Below are positions 12,752 to 23,831 of a stretch of DNA of 64,000 nucleotides, in pieces. The DNA is taken from NCBI GenBank assembly GCA_026545225.1, contig CM048849.1:30824336-30888335 (forward strand). Reading direction: 5' to 3'. Every line of letters starts with the position of its first letter. Positions within the stretch are counted from its first letter, which is position 1. The position numbers and the translations under genes are program-made. The stretch comes from Cornus controversa. Taxonomy: Eukaryota; Streptophyta; Magnoliopsida; Cornales; Cornaceae. Below the pieces are notes generated by a model, which was not told the DNA's origin, made no database searches, and was given only the letters and a program-made list of their open reading frames with translations.

Positions 12752-13019
12752 TCAACTCTCTCCTCTAAAGTCTAAACCTAGAGAGCAACACTACTCTGTT
12801 TTCAATAGTGGATTGGAGTTCCATGGAGCTCTACCCTGGGTTTGTTACAGTAGGAGGGTAGGTGTTGGGCCAGGCTTTTGGTCTAGCCTTTTTGTAAATA
12901 TGGTGGGTTTTTTTCATAGTTTACTTTAGGGTTTTGCTGGTTGGATTTTGATCTGCTAAACCCACTTGATTCTAATTCCTTTTCTTTTCCTAATATACAT
13001 ATTTCCTTTACCTCTCAAA

Positions 13020-13760
13020 AACTAAAATAATGATAATAATAATAAGAGTTCAACAAAATCTATCTGAAGAAAATAAAAGAACTAAAATTAGGTAATCGTA
13101 TGCGAGAACTCCTTATTGAAAAAATAAAAAGAAGAAAAATCACATGAAAATTATTGTATTCGATTAACAAAAACAATAGCATAGAATCAATTTATGCCAT
13201 GTACAATATTATAATATAATCAAAATTATTTGAACTCATAACATATTTTACCTTAAAAATACTTCATGCATGCAAAAGGGAAACAAAATTGAAAATCAAT
13301 GTAAATCACAACTTATATAATTAAAAATATATTAAAAAATTCACAAAAGAAAATTAGGATATATATTTTACCGCAATCGAATTGATGAAGGCTAATTTAC
13401 ACCCGTGCGGGAGCGAGGAGGGTGGGGGGATGAATTAGAAAGGAAATTGAACATCGAAGACTAATTTGAGCGGAAAAAAATAGAATTAGAAAGGAAATTG
13501 AAGATAGAGGAATAGCTTGGAATAGCTTAGACAAAAAACATATTATTATTACTCTGCTTGAAAATAAAACTGTGAATTAAAAAGGAAATTAAAAAGAGAG
13601 GAATAGCTTGGAGATCAAGCATATTATTATTGCTCTACTTAGAAATAAAGCTGTGTAAGTTATTCGCAGAAAGGAAATTGAAGAGAGAGAGGACTAGCTT
13701 GGAGATAAAGCATATTATTATGGCCTGCAAGGAAATAAAGTTGTATTTTTGCTTGGTGCT
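13020..13760. repeat. Purine-rich degenerate repeat block
   Basis: Repeats of a motif like 'gaaattgaagagagaggaatagcttggagataaagcatattattat' occur at about 13490, 13590 and 13675. Related blocks lie at 18020-18500 and 41865-42365, all in the same orientation. Confidence 0.6.
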
Positions 13761-14380
13761 TAAAAGGTTGTATGGAATGACGGTGTTACCCTTTTATATA
13801 GGACTTGAGAAGTCAAATATTAACATGATTAACGTTTAACATTATTTACATAAAATGATATTTGTGAAATTTTAACTTGTTTTCTCACACTTAACCGTCC
13901 AACCATTTTATCCATTCACTAAACAATGACCATATTTATATATATATTCCATATTTATATTCCATATTTATATATATATATATATATATTTCATATTTCC
14001 ATTTGTGATTACTATTATTCATTTATCAAGTGTAATTATAGCTTTTCCAATATAGTTTTCCATTGTTTAGAATGACCCCAAAACAAAAAAATGACTATGC
14101 ATGTCATGTCACATGAAGTGATTAAGCTTTAGATGTTCCACTAAGCATATTAGCCTAACCGTATAACGTCCTCTTTGAAGCATATTAGCCTAACTGGAGA
14201 ACCTCCCCATCTTCAAAGAGGAGGGGATCAAAGAGGAGGGGAATGGTTCGAGTCCCAACGTGTGCAAAACAGTGTATGCGAGTCTCCCAACTAAGAAAAA
14301 AAAACAAACATGGCTCCAATGAATTGCATCTCTTTCTATATATATAATACCTAGCTTTTCATTTTGGGAATCCAACTAGA
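13761..14380. other. Spacer between the two duplicate copies
   Basis: AT-rich, with TA microsatellites at about 13938-13989. No gene was seen. A short segment repeats 'catattagcctaac' at 14145 and 14181. Confidence 0.5.
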
Positions 14381-14774
14381 ATCTGAAGAAACAGTGTGTA
14401 AGCAACAATACAAGGAACCAAAACACCAATGGAAAAGATTCTCCTTCACTTTCGTTTCCTTTCCTTTTCTGGTTTGTGTCCATTACCAAAAAAAAAATTG
14501 GATGTTGTTTCAAGGAAACCAGTCAACCTCAGAATTGAATTCTTCACTTCACTCAAGTCCCTTCCTTTCAAAGTTCTTCCATTTCTGGTGCACATCGAGA
14601 AGGCCATTTGTACTCGTCATCAAAGAAGTTTGATTACATGCATGGAAACCACGAATTATTAAGAAAAGTTTGGGGGATATTCATAAGAAAGTGAATTTTT
14701 CTTCATCTTCTTTGGCTTGCTGACATTGCTGTTAACATCCTCTGAAGACCAAGTATACATCAATCACCTATAAT

Positions 14775-16868
14775 TTATATTATCTCCCCCTCTTCAACGT
14801 CTTCATAGAAATCATAGTTTAGAAACAACTCGAACTCCTCCAATGGCTTAATTGAGAATTCATCCTTTAGAATCAACCCGAACTCCTCTAATGGCTTAAT
14901 TGATGCAAATACATTTAGACTCTCAAAACACTTTCCAATTTGCAGATTATCCTCAAACTCGGCAGTCTTCTCAATCTAGAATTAAGAAGGGGGGAGACGA
15001 GTTAAATTCATTTTAAGTAGTTTTGAAACAGATTCAGATGTCTACATGAGAAAAAAAAATTTGAACAAGACAAACGTAAACCTTCTCCATAACAAGTCGG
15101 GCAGTTTCTCTATCTCTCTTCCGCTGCATTTGCCATTCTTCTGCAATCATTCGTGAAATAGCTTCATTAGCTCTGTTTCGGGCTTCAATTCTAGCATTAT
15201 CTGTCCAAATATGTGTTAGAAACATTTTGATTATTTCTTTCGGTAGAGGAAAAAAAAGAAGAGAAAAAATGCACCTATTGTGATAAAACAAAACTTATTT
15301 ATAACTAAAACAAAAAATAATAACACTTAAGTTTGTCCATGGACAAGTATGGAATTTATAATAACCTTCAAGCTGCAGTCTTCCTTTTGCTACTACATTT
15401 TTACCCGATCAGCTTTACCAGCTTGAAGGATTAGATAACAAGCTTAATGAGCAACACCCCACACTTGGTTATTAAACAAATTCTAAATCACTAGATGATA
15501 GTATCATATTAAAGCATTCCAAATTTTTTGTGAAAAATTGATATACATACATGATATAACAGTGTCTCCTGTTGTACCTTCAGGATAGTGCCTAGAAAGC
15601 GGCTCTTTAGCTTTGCAACACGGATAGCCGCCTTTGGTGACAGTGGAACATCTACAAGGGGAGCCCAACCAAAACCAAATAAACAAATAGAAGAATAACA
15701 TTTCATAAATATGAAAAGATGTAGCTACACTGATATACACATTTGAGTCAAACATTACTGATAGACAAGCTAACCTTCTTCAGTAGCAATGGTTGTGCCA
15801 AGATTAGGACAACTATTTTCTTCATCCAAAGCACTTACAACCCCTTCAAACAATTTCAAACATCATATCAATACCCAAATTACCAAAAACAAGTACAATA
15901 TAAGTAAACAGAAATGCGAAATCAATTATTGGAAAATTTTCCACCAGTTCATACTTTTATGGATGATCTTCTTTAAGGACTGATGGGCACCAATTTTTTT
16001 CATTTTGGCAGGCTTCTCCTGTCTACAGAATACAATTCAACCAATTAATACAAAGAAACCCAAAAATTAAACTACCATGAAGTTAAATAAGAATAAGAGA
16101 AAAGACTTAAAGGCATATTTATGTAAAAATAATGGCAACTAAACACACATAATGCTATATATTAGAATCTTGCTAGCAATTGAAAACTTGTTAGTGGGAG
16201 CACATCTGATTATTATTACATTGGAAATTACTTGCTTTCAAAATGGAAGAACACTGCTGTGTCACACTCCGATCCATCTTCTACCTCTTCAACTTTTGAC
16301 TGGCTACAACCCCGAGTGGTCCACGCTTGCAAGAGCCTGGTGTTGAAGATTTCAGCTTTGAATCATCAGCAGAATACAATTTTGTGTCATCAGGAGAACT
16401 TAGTCCAAACTTCTTAGACTTATTCATGCCAGACTTTTTGTTTTTAGTCAGAGAAACACTATGTTCACATCCATCATTGTTGAACACCTGCTGACCAAAT
16501 TCAGATAATCGCATCCTAGATTTACTCTCAATTAGTTTGGGGGAAATTTGATCTTGAGCTTCTTCACAACTATATTATTCAGTAGACTTATTCATGATAG
16601 ACTTTTTATTTTCAGTCAGAGACACACTGTGCTCACATCCATCATTCTTGAACCCCTGCTAACCAAATTGAGATAATTGCATCTTAGGTTTACTCCCAAT
16701 TGGTTGGGTGGGAATTTTGATTTTCACCATCTTCATTACTATATTTTCAGTAGCAACCTTAGTGGGGAACTGCAAGGACTGAAGAGGAGCACAGTTCAGA
16801 TTTCTAGATTGAATCCCACACATCATAGCCATTGTCCTCTTTGATTGCAATGACCAAAACAGGGTCAC
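14775..16868 (-). pseudogene. GTE12-like: GTE12-like BET transcription-factor pseudogene, copy B
   Basis: The N-terminal exon region is at 16868-16240. It reaches 'VVASQKLKR', a stop codon, then 'KMDRSVTQQCSSILKA', which is where the bromodomain normally begins; the bromodomain exons themselves are absent. Later relics are at about 16016-15951 (KPAKMKKIGAHQSL), 15838-15776 (SALDEENSCPN), 15660-15555 (LSPKAAIRVAKLKSRF), about 15425-15365 (two stops), 15199-15072 (the charged helix 'SRMIAEEWQMQRKRDRETAR') and 14975-14775, a 67-codon last exon with a clean acceptor ending in the acidic tail EDVEEGEII-stop. That tail and helix are typical of GTE C-termini. Not functional as a histone reader. Confidence 0.75.
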
Positions 16869-17212
16869 CTCTGCCTCTCACTCAAAATGAGACATGCATA
16901 CATGAACAGAAAACCAAAGCAATGAATCACTGCACAAAGTTTTGTAATATATTAGCACCACAAATTAACAACCATTAATGGAAGACTAAAAAAAAAACTT
17001 TCTTTTTTGAATTCAATGAAAAGTCCGGAGAGAACACAAAGTTATAAAAAGCAACAAATGTGTAATATCTAGTCCTACTCGATTCTAAGATAACCATTAA
17101 TTGCAATCTACAATGATAAGTACTAGCAAGAAATACTTGTATGAAAATTTCCAAAATGTACTTAATTAGCCACTGACACAATCTAAATACTAAGTTCCCC
17201 AATTTTAAGTGA

Positions 17213-17560
17213 GTTTTGGTGGACAAAAGTCACACCTTTAGAATCAATCATTGGACAGGTAGAGCTCTATCCTATGCAGCTAGGCTGCAGTTGATGAAAT
17301 CAACTCTTTTGGGCATCCTCCTAAGAAAAAAATTAATGACATCAATAGAGTGGTGTGAGCTTTTCTTTGATCAGGGCTTGAACTTGAAGGGGGAGTGAAT
17401 CTTCCTAATATTGAGCTATGGAATAAAGAAATCATTCTAAAGCAGCTTATATGAAAGTTATTTACCTACCATGGTGAAAGGAAGGAGTTTTAACATTCCT
17501 CAGTAGTGGCTTGGCATGTCATAAAGGCACCACATTGGCAATGGTAATTGACTCTACCAT
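17213..17560 (+). pseudogene. LINE reverse-transcriptase fragment, copy B
   Basis: Duplicate of the fragment at 12060-12440. It reads 'WTGRALSYAARLQLMKS', then 'LFFDQGLNLKGE', a stop and 'LPNIELWNKEIILKQL', matching the post-RT region of plant L1-type LINE ORF2. A deletion of about 30 bp relative to copy A removes part of the middle. Confidence 0.55.
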
Positions 17561-18605
17561 GTTTAGGAATGATAATTAGATGGATACATATTTAAGCCCT
17601 CTCTCTCTCTCTCTCATCAGCAAGCAATAGAGAACCACCGCCGTGTAACCCTTGACAGAAAGAGCACTTCTTCATTCTCTCAATACCCCAATTTTTGCTC
17701 CCTATGTTTCTCTGCAGCAGCATTAGAATCTCATTCTCACTCTCACTCTCACTTATTCTTACAGAGACCATTACGTTAGAAGAAGAAGCAAGCTTATGAG
17801 TACCTTTACAGATTATTGATGAGAGCTCTGGGTGGGTATTCATTCAACTCTCTCGTCTATAGTCTAAACCTAGAGAACAACACTAGTCTGTTTTTGAGAG
17901 TGGATTTTATTGGGCCAGCCTTTTGGTCCAGCCTTTTTCACCTTTTTGCTTTTGGGTTTAGATCTGCTAAACTCACCTGATTCTAAATTCCTTTTCTTTT
18001 CACATGTTTTACCTCTCAAAAAAAATAATAATAACAATTGTAGGTCAACAAAATCTATCTTACTGAAGAAAATAGAAAGAACTAAAATAAGGTAATCGCC
18101 CATGTAAGAACTCCTTATTGAAAAATAAATAAAAAGAAGAAAAATCACATACAAGTTAACAAAACAAGATCCAATTTATGGCATGTAGAATATTGGAATA
18201 CATCATAAAAAAATTCACAAACATGAAAGGAAAAAGTTAGAATATATATTTTACCACAATGGAATCGTAGGAAATTGAAGATCGAAAGCAACCAAGCTAA
18301 TTTCAAAAGAATGAATTAGAAAGGAAATCTAAAATCGAAAGCTAATTTGAGAGAAAATAATGATTTAGAAAAGAAATTGAAGAGAGAGAGAGAGATAGAT
18401 AGCTTGGAGATAAAGCATATTATTACTAGAGAAAGATAGATAGCTTGGAGATAAAAGCATATTATTACTACTACTCTGCTTGAAAATGAAGCTGTGTCAA
18501 GGTTTTCTTATCTGAACCGAGCCTTAGGCCCGACTCTCCTTGAAAGCTTACATGTTATCTAAAACTAAGGTTTCTCAGTATGCACGCCCATGAAGCCATG
18601 CATAT

Positions 18606-19088
18606 TTAGTTATAGGCATCAGGATTTGCCAAGAGGTAGGCCTCAACAGCCTTGAACATTCCCAAGGCCTTTTCTTTGCCACCCTTGATTTGGTCCTCTG
18701 TGATCCCAACATCGCCTTTGGTGTGGTATTTACTACTGTTCTTGCATGTTGATCCTCCATCAGAGGAAGCTTCGATCTTGATCTCGTAAGAGATTTTTTC
18801 AAGTACACCCATCAAAGCATCACCTTCGATTATGCTGTAACTATAGACAAAGTTGTCTTTGTCAAGCCCATCAACCTGGTGTTTCACGCTCTTGAATTGG
18901 CTGCCTTCGCCAAAAGAGATCACCTTGACAGTTCCAACTCCTCCATCCCCTTGGATGATTTCAACACTCTTAATAGCTTGCGGCAATATCTTGGGGATGA
19001 GGTTGTCGGCATCAAGAACAAAGGCCATGAACATCTTGGCTGGAGGGATTGAGGAGCTAATCTCCATTTCATAACTGATCACACCCAT
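18606..19088 (-). CDS. PR10: PR-10 / Bet v 1 family protein (major allergen-like)
   Basis: A complete 160-residue protein, the standard length for class PR-10. These small cytosolic proteins have one START-like fold with a large cavity that binds hydrophobic ligands such as flavonoids and cytokinins, and they are induced by stress and pathogens. Visible features are the start [16 protein letters not shown], the glycine-rich loop GDGGVGTVK at about residues 46-54, the Bet v 1 signature region around '[16 protein letters not shown]' (about 87-102), and the C-terminal helix ending '[12 protein letters not shown]'. The frame is uninterrupted, although many PR-10 genes have one intron near codon 62; this copy has none. 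A TATA box lies about 120 bp upstream. Ligand and expression cannot be read from sequence. Confidence 0.95.
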   Translation of the reverse strand: MGVISYEMEISSSIPPAKMFMAFVLDADNLIPKILPQAIKSVEIIQGDGGVGTVKVISFGEGSQFKSVKHQVDGLDKDNFVYSYSIIEGDALMGVLEKISYEIKIEASSDGGSTCKNSSKYHTKGDVGITEDQIKGGKEKALGMFKAVEAYLLANPDAYN

Positions 19089-19206
19089 GATATATATATA
19101 TATATATTGAAATTGATGGAAGGAAGAAGAGAAATAAGAGTGTGAAGGATTGATTAGGTTGTAGAGAGAGGTTTTGGTGTGCGGGAAATGAGAGACCTCA
19201 AGCTGG

Positions 19207-19216
19207 TTTATATAGA
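19207..19216 (-). promoter_or_regulatory. TATA box of the PR-10 gene
   Basis: The minus strand reads CTATATAAAC about 120 bp upstream of the PR-10 ATG. A purine-rich leader and a short TA repeat lie between them. The spacing suits a leader of roughly 90 bases. No specific stress element was assigned. Confidence 0.65.
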
Positions 19217-19384
19217 GTGAGCAAGCCTAAATGGGATCCTAATCTTCATTATTCCCTTGTTATAAAAGTACATACCTGTGGGACCTTAGTAAGTGAGAAA
19301 GCCTTGAATTTTCAAATTCGGATGCCAAGAATTCTACGCACCTGGCTTGCAAATTAATAATTCGAATCCAAGGGGTCCTTCCTA

Positions 19385-19510
19385 ACTTTAATATCTAAAT
19401 GGTACAATATTTGAATAATTAATTATAACGTATTTTCTTATTACACTACTTTAATATCTAAATGGTACAATATCTGAATAATTAATTATAACGTATTTTC
19501 TTATTACACT
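19385..19510. repeat. 63-bp perfect-to-near-perfect tandem duplication
   Basis: Units 19385-19447 and 19448-19510 differ at one visible base (tatttgaat against tatctgaat). This indicates a recent local duplication upstream of the PR-10 promoter. Confidence 0.9.
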
Positions 19511-20977
19511 AGTACTTAAAAAAATAGATCACAAACACTAAAATACATATAAAATCAAATAAATCAATTTTAGACATCAAATTTGACCACCTCCCTAGTG
19601 GTTGCATTGACTTCTTGAAATCTAGAAGCAGACACTTCCAACCAATAGGCAAGTTATGACCCTTAAGGTGTGTACTGCACTAGTTTGACTTTGTAATTTC
19701 ACTTTAATCATAAATCACACACGAGTCCGACATTGGATATTTTAAATTAAACACTTCTATATGTCATTTCTAGGTTCACATTTGTAGATCTCATAAGAAA
19801 ATTGAAATTCAACTCCTTATACCTTAACTATTTAATACATACATTGGACAAGGTTAAAGCCAATAACATGTGTCAATTTTATGACCCGGTTACGTTCATG
19901 AAAGCTGGGAGAACTCTAGTGACTTTAAGGTTGTAAAATACTGGAGAATCAATTTTAGAGAACCAAAGTCTAATAAAAAGATAGTGGTTTTCATGGAAGT
20001 TAACGCGTTGAGGGTCTCAAATTTTAGGTGCAATAATTAGCAGGTGTGTGATGTTGAGATTATTGGAATTAGTTGTGTCCGTAACGCTAATCTATTAACG
20101 AGTTTGATATTGTACGCACTTAATATTATTTGATTGTTTTACGCTTTGCATACTTATGGTGATTTCTATGTATTGGTTGACTTAGCTATTGACTCTTGAT
20201 ACTATTAATTATGTAATATGATTTATGTGCATGTCACAATGGAAGATATGCATAAGAGATATAAATCATAAATATAAATATTTGTTCGCACTCTCTAGAG
20301 TCCTACAGAATGATTTTGCTTCAAACAATTTGCTGTCTAGAGTTCAAAATCTAAATTGACCTCTCTTCATACGACACGTACTCCTCCACCTCAAGATCCG
20401 TCCAATCTAATACTTATGAATGATCTGGTTCATACTTTCTCAACATTGAAATGTGAAAAGTATTATGTACATTTGAAATTTGTGGTGGCAATGCCAAACA
20501 ATATGCAGCCTCACACATGCTTGATCCAACATTTCAAATTAAGTGAACCAAGTAAAAAAGAAATGAAGATCTTATTCAGAAATCATATTCTATTTCCACA
20601 AATATCTATGCACCGAAAAAATATCGTTAAAAATTAAGAGATTCATTAGTAGAAATTGGTTCAATTAAATATAATAGTTTCAATAAGAATAATATTTATA
20701 TAAACATTATTAACTAATATTTGATATTAAAACATTCTGTGTAAAATGGCCACTTATTACCGATTTATAATCAAACAACTTCAATTTTGACCAGTTATCT
20801 CGAGCTCTTGGAAGAATTATAGTTTTTTGATGTTCGAACCTATCCTTCAAATTTTTTCATAGTACGGACGGGTCTTTTATTGTAAGATACTCAAATTTTA
20901 AATCCTCATGTATGTGATGGCGAATTCTCTTTTTGTTTTTCGTAAAAGCCGAAGCAAAATCTCTGCCAAACTGGGCC
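19511..20977. other. Intergenic, no recognised gene
   Basis: AT-rich sequence. A 93-codon frame at 20356-20637 (plus) has ordinary composition but matches no family I know and lacks supporting signals. Treated as unannotated. Confidence 0.5.
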
Positions 20978-21079
20978 TATATCCTTAATATTATATTGAT
21001 ATAAAAATTAAAATATTTATATATATAAAATAACACACTATATTATATATATATAGTAAATATTATTATATATATGTAG

Positions 21080-21110
<31 letters not shown>

Positions 21111-21484
21111 CGCGCACGCGTGCAGTTGCCATAATCACCCCCATCGACACCACACCAAGACTACCGTCATGCCATAGACCAAACCCACCACTCACGGCTG
21201 CCATGCCGTGAACCACTACTAGTTGAGCCACCACAACCATCATGCACAACACCAGCTGTCATGGCCACCACCATGGTGAGGTTGATGAAGTCGAAGGTGG
21301 GAGCATGGTGGTGGCCATGGCAGCTAGGGTTGTGCACGATGATTATGGTGGCTTATGGTGGCTCGGCTAGTAGTGGTTCACGGTATGGCAGCTATGAGTG
21401 GTGGGTTTAGTCTATGGCATGACATTGGTTTTGGTGTGATGTCGATGGGGGTGATGATGGCAGCTTAGAGTGCGCACGCGCGCG

Positions 21485-21558
<74 letters not shown>

Positions 21559-21633
21559 TAAATAGTGGGCAAAAGTGTCATTTTATATATATAAATATTT
21601 TAATTTTTATATCAATATAATATTAAGGGTATA
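20978..21633. repeat. 656-bp foldback (long inverted repeat)
   Basis: The two arms of about 300 bp pair across a short loop centred near 21290. The outer arms are AT-rich ('ccttaatattatattgatat' at 20983 against its complement near 21626). Then come TA and CA/GT microsatellites (the CA tract is at about 21486-21527), then GC-richer arms such as 'atcacccccatcgaca' (21134) against 'tgtcgatgggggtgat' (about 21440). The innermost pairing is 'catggccaccaccatg' against 'catggtggtggccatg'. Visible identity is well above 80%. It could be a MITE-like element or a source of hairpin RNA. Confidence 0.85.
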
Positions 21634-21877
21634 ATAAACATTTCACCTAAAAGTTAACGTCGGTTAGTTCATTTCTGTTATAGGGGAGGTCATTGTAACA
21701 AAATTAATTAGTTTGATACCGGGTGTAATTAGGCCAAACTTCAGGGAAGGTCAGTGTAATTTACTCTAAATTTTTTAACAAAACTAACAGAATTTTGGAC
21801 GGATGGGGTCTTTGTCTAATGGAGTAAATATCAGGGGAGGTCATAGTTTGATGTCGAATGTAATTAATTAGGCCGAA
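21634..21877. other. Degenerate transposon-edge sequence
   Basis: Contains repeated phrases such as 'gggtgtaattaggccaaac' and 'ggggaggtca', which resume after the TRIM at 22456. The stretch 'aacatttcacctaaaagttaacg' is found inverted near 38945. It is likely a decayed transposon flank into which the TRIM inserted. Confidence 0.4.
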
Positions 21878-22450
21878 TGTAGTAACCCTTGTGGACAGGT
21901 GTGAGTGGGCGGGTGCAAAGAGAGACACTGGGCTGAGCTACCACACTGACAGGGTACAGGGTGCTCAATCCCACATCGCCTGGGTGTGGAAAAGGGGATG
22001 TGCTTATATGTAGTATGTTCTCTTCAAATGGTATGAGGCCTTTTGGGGTAAATCCAAGAGCAAAACCGTGCGGGCTCAGGCCCAAAGCGGACAATATCAT
22101 ACCATGTGTTAGAGCGGGGCATTACAGTTGGTATCAGAGCCTGAACCCAGCCGGAAGAAGTGTGCCGACGAGGACGTCGGGCCTCGTAGGGGGGTGGATT
22201 GTAGTAACCCTTGTGGACGGGTGTGAGTGGACGGGTGCGAAGAGAGACACTGGGCTGAGCTACCACACTGACAGGGTACAGGGTGCTCAATCCCATATCG
22301 CCTGGGTGTGGAAAAGGGGATGTGCTTATATGTAGTATGTTCTCTTCAAATGATATGAGGCCTTTTGGGGTAAAAACCCAAGAGCAAAACCGTGCGGGCT
22401 CAGGCCCAAAGCGGACAATATCATACCATGTGTTGGAGCGGGGTATTACA
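21878..22450 (+). mobile_element. TRIM retrotransposon with perfect target duplication
   Basis: LTRs at 21878-22126 and 22200-22450 differ at roughly nine to ten positions. Between them lie the primer-binding site TGGTATCAGAGC (22129-22140) and the purine tract before 22200. The 5-bp duplication ccgaa is exact on both sides (21873-21877 and 22451-22455). There is no protein-coding capacity; the reading frames that cross it are accidental. Confidence 0.93.
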
Positions 22451-22489
22451 CCGAACCTCAGGGGAGGTCACGCACCTCTTGGCGAAATC

Positions 22490-23830
22490 TCTTTGAGAGC
22501 GGATTCTTCTTTTCAGAACTTACAGTATCATGCAGGTTTACGGGCAACGAAAGTTAGTATTCAGTTAGAGGATGTCACTGAAGAAATCGATTATTGGCAA
22601 CATTCCGTGATTGGATATGTAATGGGCAAGAAGCCTTACTACCCCTTTTTCAAAACTTTCATTGAACGCAGATGGAGCTCCGATATTACTCTTGTATATT
22701 TGAAAGAGGGTTTCTTTTTGGTTCGCTTCGACAGTGAGGCAGATATGCAGAAGATTTTAAGGCGAGTTCACACTTTTGAGGGACGTCCGATCATATTGAA
22801 GAAATGGAGTAAAAATGTAAATCTCGAGAAAGAAATTCTTGGGTCGGTTCCTATCTAGTTGCGAATTTTTGATTTACCTATCCATTGCCGGAATTCTACG
22901 GTGATATCGAAGGTATGTTCCCAATTCTCTAAGCCTATTTTTATGGATGATCCTTCAGTTTCTAGAGAAAGAAGACAATATGTTAGAGTCATGGTGGAAG
23001 TTGATGTCCATGAAGACTTACCTGAAACGATGGTGGTGGATTTTCATGGGATTGACTGCACAATTTCTTTTCAATACGAATGAAAACCTCAGGTCTGCTC
23101 ATTTTGTAAACGTGTAGATCACCTGGTTGATAAATGTCCCCAGAAATATTTGCAAAACCCAACAAAGAATGGGGTAGGAAAATGGGTTGTTAAGGTTAAT
23201 AGACGGCTCCGTCCTCAACAGCAGAATGAAGAGAAAACTGAGGGGCAAGGGCCGGGTGAAGCAAAGCAGGCCAAAAATTCTTTTGCAGTTTTGGCTAAAG
23301 TAGATGAAAGTGGGTTACCTATTCCGGACCTGGATGTTGAGATAGTTATGCCACAGAAGGCTATCCCAATGAGCGATAGTTCTTCCTCTTCACATGTAAT
23401 TGGGCAGGAGGTGGTTCCAAGGCCTACAGAATCCGTTGAGTATCCACAGGCTGATACCGCATCACCTGTACAAGATGTGCTTCAACGGGCTAGAGAATTT
23501 GTTGGTTCAGCTCCTACTCTGGTTACGACTCCGGGATCTCAACCTTCCAGAGGAGTTCAAAAATCTGGTCTCAATGGCAGTACTGCTGTAGCTAAGCAGC
23601 ATGGTGTTTCTCCTAGGAATACTGGTATGATGCAGGAGGTTGAGTCTTCAAGTGGTGGGGATTCTCCTACGACTCGGGCTTCTCTGCCTTCTCACAATCA
23701 GCCTATTGGCGTGGATTCTAAATTGGTGGATAAAGGAAAAAAGAAAAAGAAGGAGGGTACAGAACTGGTTTTGCGGGTTACTAGAAGTAAACTTACTGGT
23801 GGAGCTATTCCATCTTCCACTTCTCGATAG
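22490..23830 (+). pseudogene. LINE ORF1 (DUF4283 and zinc knuckle)
   Basis: RNA-binding ORF1 protein of the LINE. The first part reads '..EEIDYWQHSVIGYVMGKK..' with the DUF4283-like 'FFLVRFDSEADMQKIL' block. A stop follows at about 22858, the frame continues with 'LRIFDLPIHCRN', and another stop is at 23083. The zinc knuckle CSFCKRVDHLVDKC (CX2CX4HX4C) is at about 23098-23140. The tail is a long low-complexity linker rich in P, S, T and K. The start was not determined because upstream sequence is TRIM. Confidence 0.75.
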
Positions 23831-23831
23831 G

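Larger units (their letters stand above)
9777..13760. repeat. Tandem segmental duplication, copy A
   Basis: This segment is repeated in the same orientation and order at 14381-18500. Shared blocks include 9777 with 14385, 10060-10190 with 14450-14580, 10420-11830 with 15790-16930, 11830-12760 with 16930-17880 and 13020-13750 with 18020-18490. Copies differ by many substitutions and indels, so the duplication is old. It holds a GTE12-like pseudogene and a LINE fragment. An (AT)n tract lies at 9908-9935. Confidence 0.8.
14381..18500. repeat. Tandem segmental duplication, copy B
   Basis: Second copy of the 9777-13760 segment, head to tail. It carries the better preserved C-terminal half of the GTE12-like relic (14775-15835), which copy A lacks. 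Copy A keeps middle exons (10553-10763) that copy B lacks. The PR-10 gene begins just beyond its end. Confidence 0.8.

Noticed and set aside
21043-21252. 69-codon frame in the foldback
   Set aside because: It is low complexity and spans a microsatellite; the hairpin explains the sequence better.
22283-22858. 191-codon plus-strand reading frame
   Set aside because: It starts in a TRIM LTR and runs by chance into LINE ORF1; the start is not a real gene start.
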